From the NCBI GenBank assembly GCA_001602455.1, contig CP012157.1, positions 1,483,733 to 1,547,732 of the forward strand: DNA of 64,000 nucleotides, read 5' to 3'. Shown here piece by piece: positions 27,665 through 37,656 of the stretch. A program made the translations under genes and the position numbers. The notes under the pieces were generated by a model. It made no database searches, had not been told where the DNA came from, and saw only the letters and a program-made list of their open reading frames with translations. The DNA comes from Betaproteobacteria bacterium UKL13-2. Its GTDB lineage: Bacteria; Pseudomonadota; Gammaproteobacteria; Burkholderiales; Usitatibacteraceae. Within the stretch, counting starts at the first letter, position 1. Each line of letters starts with the position of its first letter.

Positions 27665-28942
27665 ATGATGAACAACATCGTGCGTCGTCAGTCTCGTCAA
27701 GTCAAAATTGGTCACGTTCTCGTGGGGGGAGATGCGCCCATCATGGTGCAATCGATGACCAATACGGATACCGAAGATGTGGTGGCCACCGTCGCCCAAG
27801 TGGCGGCGCTGGCGCGAGCCGGATCCGAGGTGGTGCGAATTACCGTCAACACCATGCAAGCCGCACGCGCAGTGCCACAAATTCGTGCGCAGCTCGACCA
27901 AATGGGCGTTAACGTGCCCTTGGTAGGCGATTTTCATTTCAACGGACACAAACTTCTGACCGAAGTGCCAGGTTGTGCCGAAGCACTCGCCAAGTTGCGT
28001 ATCAACCCAGGCAACGTGGGGCATGGCGCAAAGCGCGATGATCAATTCGCCGCCATGATCGAAGCGGCGGTCAAGTATCGCAAGCCAGTGCGTATTGGCG
28101 TGAACTGGGGCTCGCTCGACCCGGAGCTCATCGCTCGCATGATGGACGATAACGCGCGTCTGCCACAGCCAAAAGAGGCAGATGAAGTAATGCGTGAGGC
28201 GCTTATTTTCTCGGCGCTCGATAGCGCAGCGAAGGCGGAGGCGCTGGGCTTGGGCGGTGACATGATCTGTTTGTCGTGCAAAGTTAGCGCAGTACAGGAT
28301 TTGATCGCGGTCTATCGTGACCTCGCCGCTCGTTGCGACTACCCATTGCACCTAGGCCTAACCGAGGCCGGCATGGGCTCGAAAGGGATCGTCGCATCGA
28401 CAGCCGCACTGGCGGTGCTGCTGCAAGAAGGCATCGGTGACACCATTCGTATCTCACTCACCCCTGAACCGGGAGGGGATCGCACCAAAGAAGTCATTGT
28501 CGCCCAAGAAATTTTGCAGACGATGGGGCTGCGTTCATTCACACCCATGGTCGCGGCCTGTCCGGGCTGTGGGCGAACCACCAGCACTTACTTCCAAGAG
28601 CTTGCGGAGAGTATTCAGTCGTACTTACGCAATCAAATGCCGATTTGGAAAACGCAGTATCCCGGTGTCGAAGAGATGCACGTTGCGGTGATGGGCTGTG
28701 TGGTCAATGGGCCGGGTGAGTCGAAGCTCGCCAACATCGGCATTTCCTTGCCCGGTTCGGGCGAGCGTCCGGTGGCGCCCGTTTATATCGACGGTGAAAA
28801 GGCGGTTACATTGAAGGGCGACCATATCGCCAAAGAGTTCCAAGCGCTCGTGGATAAATATGTCGAGACCACTTACGCGCCAGGCGCAGCCAGAAAATCG
28901 CAGCAGCGTCGTAAAGACATCCCCATTAAGCAAGTGGCTTGA
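27665..28942 (+). CDS. ispG: 4-hydroxy-3-methylbut-2-enyl diphosphate synthase IspG
   Basis: 425 residues. TIM barrel with [20 protein letters not shown] and [12 protein letters not shown], then NPGNVG, and the C-terminal 4Fe-4S domain with [10 protein letters not shown] and GCVVNGPGE, which supply the three cluster cysteines. Penultimate-but-one step of the MEP isoprenoid pathway. It has the extended bacterial form of about 420 residues. In line with rodZ and hisS; hisS is displaced by 3.6 kb containing B/C repeats and the protease gene. Confidence 0.97.
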   Translation: MMNNIVRRQSRQVKIGHVLVGGDAPIMVQSMTNTDTEDVVATVAQVAALARAGSEVVRITVNTMQAARAVPQIRAQLDQMGVNVPLVGDFHFNGHKLLTEVPGCAEALAKLRINPGNVGHGAKRDDQFAAMIEAAVKYRKPVRIGVNWGSLDPELIARMMDDNARLPQPKEADEVMREALIFSALDSAAKAEALGLGGDMICLSCKVSAVQDLIAVYRDLAARCDYPLHLGLTEAGMGSKGIVASTAALAVLLQEGIGDTIRISLTPEPGGDRTKEVIVAQEILQTMGLRSFTPMVAACPGCGRTTSTYFQELAESIQSYLRNQMPIWKTQYPGVEEMHVAVMGCVVNGPGESKLANIGISLPGSGERPVAPVYIDGEKAVTLKGDHIAKEFQALVDKYVETTYAPGAARKSQQRRKDIPIKQVA

Positions 28943-29076
28943 GGCTTAAGACCCGAGGGCTTGAGGTTCCACGCGCTGCGCCGGGGACGGGCACCGACAA
29001 GCAAAATGCGTTGAGATGTCCGCCCGACCGTGACTTTTGTACTGGGATGATGGATTTTTTAGAACCCGCATTTTCT

Positions 29077-29212
29077 GGGAACTTCTAAAGACCGTCGCGA
29101 GCGGGGCAAGTTGGCGGTGACAGGGTTGGCAAACGCGGGACACCTACCCGGTGTACGGCAACGAATTTGACCAATGTGGGAACGGACAAATTCGCCCGCG
29201 CAGTAGGTTGTT
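29077..29212. repeat. Family B element, copy 2
   Basis: Begins GGGAACTTCTAAAGACCGTC, runs in the inverse order to copy 1 (CGGGACACC...GTGTACGG), and ends near CGCGCAGTAGGTTG; the right terminus is degraded. Together with the C hairpin at 29272 it forms the same pair seen at 52874-53070. The preceding stretch 28943-29076 shows no gene. Confidence 0.7.
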
Positions 29213-29271
29213 ATGGATGCGGCAACTAAAACGTGCCGGATGAATAGACGTTCCATTTTTGCAAAACACGC

Positions 29272-29332
29272 CATTCCACGGGCGTTTCCAGACATAATTG
29301 TCTCGAAATGGCCGTCTTTATTAGAGTTTTTA
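29272..29332. repeat. Hairpin sequence C, copy 1
   Basis: CGGGCGTTTCC ... TCGAAATGGCCGTC followed by TTTATTAGAGTTTTTAA. The same imperfect hairpin is found at 45233 and 53009, each time next to a B element. The T-rich flank could terminate transcription. Confidence 0.55.
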
Positions 29333-29337
29333 ATTTA

Positions 29338-29459
29338 GGGAACTTCTAAAAACCTACTGCGCGGGCGAATCTGTCAGTTCCGGTGCTCGCCGTACACTGG
29401 GTACGTGTCCGCTCCTCACTGCCAACTTCACCCGCTCGTGACGGTTTTTAGAAGTTCCC
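29338..29459. repeat. Family B element, copy 3 (122 bp, perfect ends, TTTA duplication)
   Basis: GGGAACTTCTAAAAACC at the left and GGTTTTTAGAAGTTCCC at the right are perfect inverted repeats of 17 bp. It is flanked directly by TTTA on both sides (29334-29337 and 29460-29463). Inner landmarks CGTACACTGGGTACGTG and CCGCTCGTGACGG match copy 1. Confidence 0.88.
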
Positions 29460-29463
29460 TTTA

Positions 29464-29589
29464 GGAAGAAACCGTCGCGAGCGGGCGAAGTTCGTGGCGA
29501 CGGGTTTGGCAAACACGGGACACGTACCCAGTGTACGGCGAGCACCGCAGGCGCGAAATTCGCCCACGCAGCAGGTTTATAGAAGTGCC
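29464..29589. repeat. Family B element, copy 4
   Basis: Inverse orientation to copy 3. Starts GGAAGAAACCGTCGCGAGCG (left terminus shortened), contains ACGTACCCAGTGTACGG, and ends CAGGTTTATAGAAGTGCCC. It abuts copy 3. Confidence 0.8.
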
Positions 29590-29605
29590 CATTTTTAAGG
29601 TGGAA

Positions 29606-29634
29606 TAAAAAAGCGCACCTTTGGGTGCGCTTTT
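29606..29634 (-). terminator. Rho-independent terminator of the protease gene
   Basis: Stem AAGCGCACC / GGTGCGCTT with short loop CAAA and a run of T on the - strand, beginning about 20 bp past the stop codon at 29653. The T-run is present on both strands, so it may also work for transcripts coming from ispG. Confidence 0.9.
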
Positions 29635-29652
29635 TGTTGGTGCGATACAACC

Positions 29653-32178
29653 TTATTGCAGCGGGAAGGCGCTGAAGTTTGCCGGTGCAGTGCCGGCGTT
29701 GAAGACGGTTGGCTGCGCACCATTTGCGCCCATTTTCCACATCGTCAGGGTGCGGTCGGGCTGCATAAATACGATATCAAAAATGCCGTCGCCGTCGAAG
29801 TCGCCGGTGGCAAAAATCGACCATGATGGGTTGGATGTAAAGGTGTACGTCGCCGTCTGGGTGACGCTCAGGCTGCTCGCCGTGCAGGAGGCGTTCGGGT
29901 CGTCCGGCGCACCGGTATAGGCGGGGAGGGTCAACCCGACTCCGCTGAGCGAAATGATGGTGATGGCACCGGTTGTGCTGTTCCGTGCCAAGATGTCGCC
30001 GCGGCGGTTGCCGGTAAAGTCGGCGAGTTTGATGGCGGTCGCGCCTGCCGGGATGGTGCCGCCACTCAAGTTAGCGCAGGTGCGTGGAGCGGCGAGCGTA
30101 CCGGTTGCCATCAAAACCCGCACCGCGTTTTCTGGGCTCACGTAGATCATATCGGCGGCGTTGTCGCCATTTAGATCTGCCGCGCCGAGCAACTTCCAAG
30201 TCAGTGGTGCGCCGCCGCGTTTGCGAACTTGGGCGACGCCGTTGCCATCGGTGAACCAGATATAGGAAACGCCTTGGTCATCGATATTCGGCGACTGGCC
30301 TTGGAACCGCCACACCAGATCGCCAAACCCATCACCGTCGAGGTCGCCCACTGCTTGCACATCCCATGCGGGTTTGACCAAACGCAACGATGAGCCACCG
30401 CCGACAATATCAAAGTTACGATACAACCTTGCGTCACCTTGGCCAGACGCGTTTAGCGACGCGGTCTGTAACGCGGCGAGGTCGGATTTTCCGGTGCCGG
30501 CGAAGTCAACCGCACCCAATGTGCGGAAGCTCTGACCGGGGTTAAGAATCGGCGTACTCGACCAGACAAAGGAGTTGTTAGTCAAACGTCCCGCCTGCGT
30601 GACCCCTGCTGTCGAGGTGACAAGCAGCACGCTCTTGTTGTTGCCGTCCAAATCGATACCACCGCGTTTGGATAGTGGTGGCAAGGTAACCGGTGTTGGG
30701 TCGAGCCATTGTTTCAATAGCGGATAGGCTTGATCAAACCGCGAATACCAGTCGCGATTAAGCGGGTTGCTCACGCTACCTGTGTTGTTGCAAAGTGCGT
30801 TGCCGCCAAGCAGGCCGCCGCGCAAGAAATAATTGCCGCCACTGGTGCTAAAGAGCCCGCTTCCAGAGCTTCCTCCCTCCGTGGAACTGGACAAATAGCC
30901 AAAGTTGATAAAACTGCCGATACCAGGGTTCATCTGGATATTGATAAATGGTGACGCAATCGTGACGCCGGAGGAGACTTTCTTTGGGTCGCCGCCGGGG
31001 TGGTGGAAAACAGTTGCTGACACGCTTCCACCAATGGTCGAAGAATCCCAGCCGGCAAAGAAGGCCGAGGCGGGGACGGTGCCGCGAAGTTGCAGCAGCA
31101 AGACATCCGAAGGCTCATCCGCGTATAGCAGCGTCGCGCCACCCTGAACTGCTTTCACCGCCACGTTCGTACGCGAAATGTTTGGTGCGCCGCAGGTGGC
31201 GTTTTCGTAGTTCCAGTAAGTGCTTAAGGTATTGGCTTCGGCCTGTGTGCCAATGCAGTGATTCGCCGAGTAGAAATATGGAATTTGCGAGCTCGAAACG
31301 GTGTCGTTAAGCAGCGTACCGGTGCAAACGTATGAGCTTCCCCCCGACTGCCACAGCATATGCGCTGTTGCATTTTTGGTGTCGACGGAAGCCTGTGTTT
31401 GGCTGGTACAAACGGGGTCGACGTAGCAGGCGTACTCAGCTTTGGTGGCAATCGCGCCCTTAAATGCGTTGCGCGGCGAGGCAAAGATGTGCGAGATCGC
31501 ATCCACCGTAACGGCTGGTGCGATGCGGTTTGCCGGCGGGATAACGATTTCGATCAGTTGGGTATCGCCTTCGCTGAGTGGGGTCCAGTAGCGACCGACA
31601 TCGTCGAAAGACGACAGGACTTCATTGGTGCTCGCGGCGTGCACGAGATTAGTGGGGTCGTCTGAACCGGCGACACGGATGAATGCGCCGCTCGGTAAGC
31701 CCGTTAGTTTGAGTCCGACACGTGTTGCCACCGCGCCGGGGGAGCGTACTTTGAATTGCGCGACGATATTGCCGCTCGCCGCCGTACGCCACTGTAAATT
31801 GAGGTTGGCGGCGTCAAATGTCTCATCGGTGCCCGACTGCAGCAGGCCGATTTGCGTCGCCTTCCGAAACTTGCCAGCGTTGGATGACTTCACTTTTTCG
31901 ATTCGTGCGGGATTCATCGCGAAGAAGTTAATGGTTGGCGTCGCCGTGTCAAATCGACCCTCAAATGACTGATCTAGTGCCGTGGTCTCAGACTTATAAG
32001 CAAGCGGCTTGGCAGGCTCACCGATAACGCGAGTTGCGGCGAATGTCGTGGTCGCGCAAAGTGACGTAAGCGCAACCAGTAACCCGACGCAGACATGGCC
32101 GACCCTTCGCGGTCGATCTTGCCAACGGCGCGGGTTCACGGCGGGTGTTGATGTTGGGTTGGGATGGTTCAAGAACAT
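29653..32178 (-). CDS. Exported trypsin-like protease (lysyl-endopeptidase type) with FG-GAP repeats
   Basis: 841 residues. Signal peptide ends near TTTFAATR. An N-terminal prosequence is followed by the protease: CTGTLLNDT, catalytic His in YFYSANHCIG, Asp in PSDVLLLQL, and the Ser in EGGSSGSGL. This order and the Cys-rich context resemble Achromobacter-type lysyl endopeptidases. The region after about residue 500 has repeated FG-GAP/VCBS units (DLDGDGFGDLVWRF, DLNGDNAADMIYV, DFDGDGIFDIVF), likely calcium-binding propeller blades. A good terminator follows. It lies against the direction of the conserved run, between ispG and hisS, and so interrupts the usual order. Confidence 0.88.
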   Translation of the reverse strand: MFLNHPNPTSTPAVNPRRWQDRPRRVGHVCVGLLVALTSLCATTTFAATRVIGEPAKPLAYKSETTALDQSFEGRFDTATPTINFFAMNPARIEKVKSSNAGKFRKATQIGLLQSGTDETFDAANLNLQWRTAASGNIVAQFKVRSPGAVATRVGLKLTGLPSGAFIRVAGSDDPTNLVHAASTNEVLSSFDDVGRYWTPLSEGDTQLIEIVIPPANRIAPAVTVDAISHIFASPRNAFKGAIATKAEYACYVDPVCTSQTQASVDTKNATAHMLWQSGGSSYVCTGTLLNDTVSSSQIPYFYSANHCIGTQAEANTLSTYWNYENATCGAPNISRTNVAVKAVQGGATLLYADEPSDVLLLQLRGTVPASAFFAGWDSSTIGGSVSATVFHHPGGDPKKVSSGVTIASPFINIQMNPGIGSFINFGYLSSSTEGGSSGSGLFSTSGGNYFLRGGLLGGNALCNNTGSVSNPLNRDWYSRFDQAYPLLKQWLDPTPVTLPPLSKRGGIDLDGNNKSVLLVTSTAGVTQAGRLTNNSFVWSSTPILNPGQSFRTLGAVDFAGTGKSDLAALQTASLNASGQGDARLYRNFDIVGGGSSLRLVKPAWDVQAVGDLDGDGFGDLVWRFQGQSPNIDDQGVSYIWFTDGNGVAQVRKRGGAPLTWKLLGAADLNGDNAADMIYVSPENAVRVLMATGTLAAPRTCANLSGGTIPAGATAIKLADFTGNRRGDILARNSTTGAITIISLSGVGLTLPAYTGAPDDPNASCTASSLSVTQTATYTFTSNPSWSIFATGDFDGDGIFDIVFMQPDRTLTMWKMGANGAQPTVFNAGTAPANFSAFPLQ

Positions 32179-32567
32179 TCAAAGGGCTCCGATGGCGTGT
32201 GTAGTCGGTTGCTTGAGACAATATTGATGGGGGTGTTGTGATCACTTGGATCGATTGTATTGGGTTTTGAGAGCCAAACGGTCTATTCGTCAAAATGGCC
32301 GAACAGAGTCTGTAACAAAATACAAGTGGCGCGGCGTGTTGATGTCGATGGGATGTCGATGGGATGTCGATTGAATTGCACGAAAGACGCAAATGCGGCT
32401 CGAATTTAGGACAAAAGCCCTGTAAAATCACGGGTTTGCATCCGAGGCTCTGCGGCGTGCGTGGGGCAGGGAACACGCTAGCGTGGGCGCTGCGTCACCA
32501 ACATACCGCGATTGTGTCGCCCATTTTTTCAGTGCCCGCCGCCACTGACGCTTAATTTCAAATTCTC
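32179..32567. other. Leader region between the protease gene and hisS
   Basis: Holds both divergent promoters but no gene. An 11-bp tandem repeat, GATGTCGATGG (three units from 32341), is present. CTGTAAAATCA near 32420 resembles a -10 for hisS. No other structure was recognised. Confidence 0.45.
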
Positions 32568-33851
32568 ATGAAAACCCTGCAAGCCGTGCGCGGCATGAAT
32601 GATTTATTGCCGCAAGATGCGTTGCGTTGGCAGTACTTCGAGGACACGGTTCGCGCTGTGTTCGAGCAATACGGCTATCGACTGATGCGTACACCTGTCG
32701 TCGAGCCGACTGGGCTGTTTGTGCGTTCCATCGGTGAGGTGACGGATATTGTCGAAAAGGAAATGTATTCCTTTGAAGACAGCATGAACGGCGACAAGCT
32801 CACGCTTCGACCAGAGGCGACTGCGGGCTTGGTTCGCGCCGCCATTGAGCACAACCTACTTTACGAAGGTCCCAAGCGGGTGTGGACGTGGGGGCCGATG
32901 TTTCGCCATGAGCGGCCACAGAAGGGGCGCTACCGCCAATTCCACCAATTTGACGTCGAGGCGATGGGTTTTGCCGGGCCGGACGTCGATGCAGAACAGA
33001 TCGTGCTGCTGAAACGGTTATGGGATCGGTTGGGTTTTAAGAGCGTTCGGCTGGCGATTAACTCCATCGGTGATGCACCTGCACGGGCGGCTCACCGCGA
33101 GGCGCTGGTGCAGTATTTTGAACACCACAAGGATGCACTCGATGCCGACGCGACGCGTAGGCTCTACACCAACCCACTGCGTACCTTGGACACCAAGAAC
33201 CCGGCCATGCAGGCGATCGTCAACGGCGCACCAAAGTTGGCTGACTACCTAGGCGAGGTAGAGCGTCAACACTTTGAGGGTGTGCTTGCGTTGCTGGATG
33301 CGGCTGGCGTTGCCTATAGTGTCGATCAGCGCCTCGTGCGCGGCTTTGATTACTACAACCGTACTGTTTTTGAGTGGATCGCAAAAACCGACGAATGGGA
33401 GCTCACCATTGCCGGTGGTGGTCGATATGACGGGCTGATTGAGCAGTTGGGCGGCAAATCGGCACCGGCCTGCGGCTTTGGCTTAGGGGTTGAGCGCGTG
33501 ATGCTGCTGATCGAGAAGACGCTAGGCGAGAAAGCGGATACCTTGCCAGCACCACTCGACGCCTACGCGGTCTATGGTGAGGGCCAGCGGCACGATGCGT
33601 GGCAAATTGCCGAGATTTTGCGTGACGCCGGGCTTAAAGTTGCAGTTCACGGCGGCTCGGAGCAAGCCGTTGCCAGCTTTAAGTCACAGATGAAGAAGGC
33701 AGACGCCAGTGGCGCACGCTTTGCTATCATCTTAGGTTCGGATGAAGTGGCACAGCAAAAAGTCACCCTGAAAGATATGCGTGGTGGAGAACAATGCACC
33801 GTGCCGATCGGTGAAGCGATCGAAAGGCTGACGGTGGCATCGTCGTTTTAA
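32568..33851 (+). CDS. hisS: Histidyl-tRNA synthetase
   Basis: 427 residues. Class II motifs are evident: LRPEATAGLVRAAIEHNLLY (motif 2 area with FRHERPQKGRYRQFHQFD), the histidine-A box LVRGFDYYNRTVFEW, GGGRYDGLIEQLGG, and motif 3 ACGFGLGVERVMLL. The anticodon-binding domain forms the C-terminal 100 residues. The ATG gives the typical start MKTLQAVRGMNDLLPQD. Followed by the YfgM-like gene. Confidence 0.98.
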   Translation: MKTLQAVRGMNDLLPQDALRWQYFEDTVRAVFEQYGYRLMRTPVVEPTGLFVRSIGEVTDIVEKEMYSFEDSMNGDKLTLRPEATAGLVRAAIEHNLLYEGPKRVWTWGPMFRHERPQKGRYRQFHQFDVEAMGFAGPDVDAEQIVLLKRLWDRLGFKSVRLAINSIGDAPARAAHREALVQYFEHHKDALDADATRRLYTNPLRTLDTKNPAMQAIVNGAPKLADYLGEVERQHFEGVLALLDAAGVAYSVDQRLVRGFDYYNRTVFEWIAKTDEWELTIAGGGRYDGLIEQLGGKSAPACGFGLGVERVMLLIEKTLGEKADTLPAPLDAYAVYGEGQRHDAWQIAEILRDAGLKVAVHGGSEQAVASFKSQMKKADASGARFAIILGSDEVAQQKVTLKDMRGGEQCTVPIGEAIERLTVASSF

Positions 33852-33959
33852 GCTTGCGGGCGTGAGTAGGTTGTGTGAGCGACGCACATATTGGCGCGGC
33901 GAAAATAAGCGCGAAATATCAATAAATATCAATGAGTAACTTTAGAGGGTAGTGTTGAA

Positions 33960-34649
33960 ATGGCCGTTTACGATTCAGAAGAAGCAGAACGCATCGCCGC
34001 ACTGAAAGACTGGTGGGCAAAATGGGGCAATTTGGTATTGGCCATCACAATTTTGTTTTTGCTCGCCATTGCCGGTGCTCAAGGGTGGCGCTACTACCAG
34101 AAGCAGCAAATCGTCGAGGCAGAGACACTTTTTGTTAGTGTGCAAAAAGTGGCTCAAGAAGCATTAGTCAGCAAGGACTGGAAGAAGCTTTCCTCTGCTG
34201 CGACCGCATTGGCCGATAAGTACCCCTCAACGTTCTATGCCACTGATGCGCAATTGATGGCGGCCAAAGCCGCGTTCGATGCGGATGCGTTGACGGAAAC
34301 CAAAGCGCATCTTCAGTGGGTGGTCGATCGGGGATTGGCGACGCATCAAATGGTGGCGCGCGTCCGTCTGGCAGCGGTACTGTTTGATGAGAAAAAATAT
34401 GATGACGCGTTGAAGACCTTGGACGCGATCAAGGCTGACACATTTACGTCGCTCGCTGCGGATCTGAAAGGCGACATTCTTGCCGCCCAGGGGCGACGCG
34501 ACGAAGCGCGCGCCGCTTATCAACTGGCCGTGGATAAAGCGGATGCACGCAGCCCGCTCAAACCAATATCGCAAGACAAACTTGATGCCTTCGGCGGAGC
34601 CGCCGAGAAAGTGGCGGAAGCCAAGACCGATGCGGGAGCCAAGAAGTGA
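33960..34649 (+). CDS. YfgM-like TPR membrane protein (SecYEG-associated)
   Basis: 229 residues. The N-terminal MAVYDSEEAERIAALKDWWA precedes a membrane helix (LVLAITILFLLAIAGAQGW) and a periplasmic helical part with TPR-like repeats (LYKQLV-type helices, e.g. DDALKTLDAIKADTFTSLAA, DILAAQGRRDEARAAYQLAV). This matches the YfgM/ancillary SecYEG translocon subunit family, which links the translocon to periplasmic chaperones. The stop overlaps the bamB ATG by 4 bp, typical for this pair. Ribosome site AGGGTAGTG is modest. Confidence 0.9.
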   Translation: MAVYDSEEAERIAALKDWWAKWGNLVLAITILFLLAIAGAQGWRYYQKQQIVEAETLFVSVQKVAQEALVSKDWKKLSSAATALADKYPSTFYATDAQLMAAKAAFDADALTETKAHLQWVVDRGLATHQMVARVRLAAVLFDEKKYDDALKTLDAIKADTFTSLAADLKGDILAAQGRRDEARAAYQLAVDKADARSPLKPISQDKLDAFGGAAEKVAEAKTDAGAKK

Positions 34650-35854
34650 TGCCAACATTGGTCGATAGCCGAACCAGCAGGCGATTGGGCGCACTGGTGG
34701 CGTTCATGGCTCTGTGTGCGCTGAGTGGCTGCGCTTCGTTTCCATCCATGCCTACGCCCTCATCACTGACGAGTTGGTGGCCGCCGTTCGGATGGTTTGG
34801 TGGCGATAGGAAGCTGCCTCCATTACCGGAGATTCGCGACTCGGTGATCACGGTTCAATGGTCTGCGGGGGTGGGTAATCCTAAGCTATTCACGTTCTCG
34901 CCGTCAGTGAGCGACAAAGTCATTTTTGCCGCAGCCAACGACGGCACGATTAGCGCGATAGATGAGCAGGGTGGCAAAAGCGTATCCAAAATCGACGCCA
35001 AAGCCAAGTTGACGGCAGGTGTTGGCGCGGCGGAGAACATCGTCGTGGTTGCCGACAATGGCGGCAATGTGTTGGCCTTTGATGCGGCGGGTCGTGCCCT
35101 CTGGAAGACGCCGCTGGAAGGCGAAATTCTCGCCTCGCCGGTGGTGGTGCAGTCTGCTGTGGTCGTGCGGACGGCGGATGGCCGGATATACGCGCTGAAT
35201 CGGGCCGACGGCAAGCGCAAATGGGTGTTCACCCGTTCTGCGCCACCACTGACCTTGCGGACATCGGCAGGTGTGGCCATCAATCGCGGCATTGTCTACG
35301 CGGGTTTTCCGGCCGGTAAGATTGTGGCCGTTGAGCTCGATAGCGGGCGCCCCGTGTGGGAAGCCACGCTTTCGCTCCCACGCGGCACCACCGAACTTGA
35401 ACGGGTGGCTGATGTGGCGGGCGTGCCGATACTAGACGATACGCGGGTCTGCGCGGCGGTGTACCAAGGTCGTACCGGCTGCGTAGAAACGTTGAATGGA
35501 AACGCACTTTGGACCCGCGATATTTCGAGTGCCGACGGTGTCATGGTTGACGCCAAGAACCTATATGTGGCAGATGTTGAAGGCAATCTGAACGCGCTCG
35601 ACAAGACCTCCGGCGCGACTGTTTGGAAGCAAGACAAACTCGCCAAGCGAGACTTGGGTACGCCTATTTTGGTGAAAGGCCGCTTGTTGGTCGGCGACCG
35701 CACGGGCATGATTCACGCACTCGCCCCTGAAACAGGTGAATTGATCGGGCGAGTCACCACGAATAGCGGTCGCATCGTGGCGTTGCACGCTAACGGTGAT
35801 CGCGCGATCGCCCAAACTGGTCGGGGAAGTGTGTACGCGATTTCGGTTCGATAA
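34646..35854 (+). CDS. bamB: Outer-membrane assembly lipoprotein BamB
   Basis: 402 residues. Signal peptide and lipobox LSGCAS (about 25-30), then a beta-propeller of PQQ-like repeats (FAAANDGTISAIDEQGG, VVADNGGNVLAFDAAGRALW, VRTADGRIYALNRADGKRKW, LYVADVEGNLNALDKTSG). BamB is part of the BAM complex that inserts barrel proteins. It overlaps the YfgM-like gene by ATGA. der follows after 370 bp of leader with a family A remnant. Confidence 0.95.
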   Translation: MMPTLVDSRTSRRLGALVAFMALCALSGCASFPSMPTPSSLTSWWPPFGWFGGDRKLPPLPEIRDSVITVQWSAGVGNPKLFTFSPSVSDKVIFAAANDGTISAIDEQGGKSVSKIDAKAKLTAGVGAAENIVVVADNGGNVLAFDAAGRALWKTPLEGEILASPVVVQSAVVVRTADGRIYALNRADGKRKWVFTRSAPPLTLRTSAGVAINRGIVYAGFPAGKIVAVELDSGRPVWEATLSLPRGTTELERVADVAGVPILDDTRVCAAVYQGRTGCVETLNGNALWTRDISSADGVMVDAKNLYVADVEGNLNALDKTSGATVWKQDKLAKRDLGTPILVKGRLLVGDRTGMIHALAPETGELIGRVTTNSGRIVALHANGDRAIAQTGRGSVYAISVR

Positions 35855-35960
35855 CGGCCATTGATATAACGGTCCCGGCGGCGCCGTGCTTTGCCGTCGT
35901 ATTTTGTTTTGGACCTTGAGGCATTGTCGGCAACTCGACAGGTTTAGCGCCAGTTGACCG

Positions 35961-36005
35961 CTAAGCTGAACATTTAATGGGGCACGTTTGAACGCGAGAA
36001 TCGCC
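35961..36005. repeat. Family A element, left-end fragment
   Basis: CTAAGCTGAACATTTAATGG then GGCACGTTTGAACGCGAG corresponds to the A left end and its first internal block. The remainder of 35855-36228 has no gene. Confidence 0.5.
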
Positions 36006-36228
36006 TGAAACACCGCGTCCTTCCTAGGGTTTGGCGGTTTGCCACATTCGCCAATCTGGTGACGAAGGCTCCGGGTGCGATGGCACGTTGGCAAGGCTCG
36101 CCGACGGCGTTGCTGTTCCCCGCCGCATACAGCCTGCTTTGTCTGCATTGTGATTACCGCCCGTGTGGCTCGCCCGCAAACCTGAAAAAAAATGCACTCA
36201 CAGCCGTTCCACTGCCGTTTATAGGATT

Positions 36229-37656
36229 ATGAAACCCACCATTGTCATCGTCGGCCGGCCCAATGTCGGCAAATCCATGTTGTTCAATCGACTCACCAAG
36301 TCGAGGGACGCGTTGGTCGCCGACTTGCCGGGGCTGACCCGCGATCGACACTACGGACACGGACGCGGTGCCTCGAAGCCTTTCCTCGTTGTCGATACCG
36401 GCGGCTTTGAGCCGAAAGTCACCGACGGCATTTTGCACGAGATGGCCAAACAGACCCTACAGGCGGTGTCAGAAGCCGATGCACTGCTGTTTGTGGTCGA
36501 CGGCCGTCAGGGCTTAACCCCGCAGGACAAAATCATCGCCGAGAAGCTGCGGCAGACCATGGGGCGCGAGAGCGGCCCGGCTGCAGGTAAGCGCGTGCCG
36601 GTGATGGTCGCGGTCAATAAGGCCGAAGGCATGGATGAGCAAATCGTCACGGCCGAATTTCATGAGCTGGGCCTCGGCGTGCCGGTGGCGATCTCGGCTG
36701 CTCACGGCGAGGGGGTACGACAGCTCGTCGAGGACATGCTGGCGAATTTTCCCGAGGTGGTGGACGAGCCAGAACCGCAACATCCGAAGGTTGCCATTAT
36801 CGGGCGTCCGAATGTCGGGAAGTCAACGCTGGTTAACAAGCTGCTGGGCGAAGAACGGGTCATCGCGTTTGACCAGCCCGGGACCACACGCGACTCGATC
36901 TTCATCCCACTGCACCGTAACGGCAAGGACTACACACTGATCGATACGGCAGGCATAAGACGCCGTGGCAAGGTCTTCGAGGCGGTCGAAAAGTTTTCCG
37001 TAATCAAGACCTTACAAGCAATTGCTGACTGCCATGTGGTGGTGTTGGTGCTCGACGCACGGCAGGAAGTGTCTGAGCAAGACGCGCATATTGCCGGATT
37101 TATCGTCGAGTCCGGGCGGGCGCTCGTCGTTGCAATCAATAAATGGGACAACCTAGATGACTACACGCGCGATCGCGTCAAGACCGACTTCGACCGGAAG
37201 CTTCATTTTTTGAGCTTTGCCCATATGCACACCATCTCGGCTAAGGATGGCATGGGCTTGAATCCATTGTTTAGATCCGTCGACGACGCCTTTGCGGCGG
37301 CAATGGCAAAGCTGTCGACGCCGAAGTTGACACGTGCGCTGATCGCCGCAACGGCGGCACATCAGCCGCCGATGAGCGGTCAGCATCGGCCCAAAATGCG
37401 CTATGCCCATCAGGGCGGACACAACCCGCCGCTCGTGATTGTTCACGGAAGTGGCTTGGACGGCGTGCACGAGAGCTACATTCGTTATCTCGAAGGTCGG
37501 TTCATGGAGACCTTCAAGCTGCGTGGCACACCGCTCAGGGTAGAGCTGAAAGCGGGTGCTAATCCCTACCGTGACAAAAAACCCCCGGCACTCACCAAGG
37601 GCCAGGAAGACAAGCGCCGCCGCGGACGCATTCGCATGAAGCGCAAGTATGGCTAG
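36229..37656 (+). CDS. der: Double-GTPase ribosome assembly factor Der (EngA)
   Basis: 475 residues from ATG 36229 ([18 protein letters not shown]); a longer frame from 36163 lacks family support. Two GTPase domains: first P-loop GRPNVGKS with DTGG, second [17 protein letters not shown] with DTAG, both with NKxD-type motifs, and a C-terminal KH-like domain ending in basic residues ([18 protein letters not shown]). Essential for 50S maturation. Its TAG stop is the left CTAG of a family A element. Confidence 0.97.
   Translation: MKPTIVIVGRPNVGKSMLFNRLTKSRDALVADLPGLTRDRHYGHGRGASKPFLVVDTGGFEPKVTDGILHEMAKQTLQAVSEADALLFVVDGRQGLTPQDKIIAEKLRQTMGRESGPAAGKRVPVMVAVNKAEGMDEQIVTAEFHELGLGVPVAISAAHGEGVRQLVEDMLANFPEVVDEPEPQHPKVAIIGRPNVGKSTLVNKLLGEERVIAFDQPGTTRDSIFIPLHRNGKDYTLIDTAGIRRRGKVFEAVEKFSVIKTLQAIADCHVVVLVLDARQEVSEQDAHIAGFIVESGRALVVAINKWDNLDDYTRDRVKTDFDRKLHFLSFAHMHTISAKDGMGLNPLFRSVDDAFAAAMAKLSTPKLTRALIAATAAHQPPMSGQHRPKMRYAHQGGHNPPLVIVHGSGLDGVHESYIRYLEGRFMETFKLRGTPLRVELKAGANPYRDKKPPALTKGQEDKRRRGRIRMKRKYG

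Noticed and set aside
27656-28351. 231-codon frame antisense to ispG
   Set aside because: His-rich shadow frame; ispG is certain.
29077-29589. B-element cluster as a CRISPR or IS element
   Set aside because: Units of about 120-140 bp in alternating orientation, without spacers and without any transposase frame.
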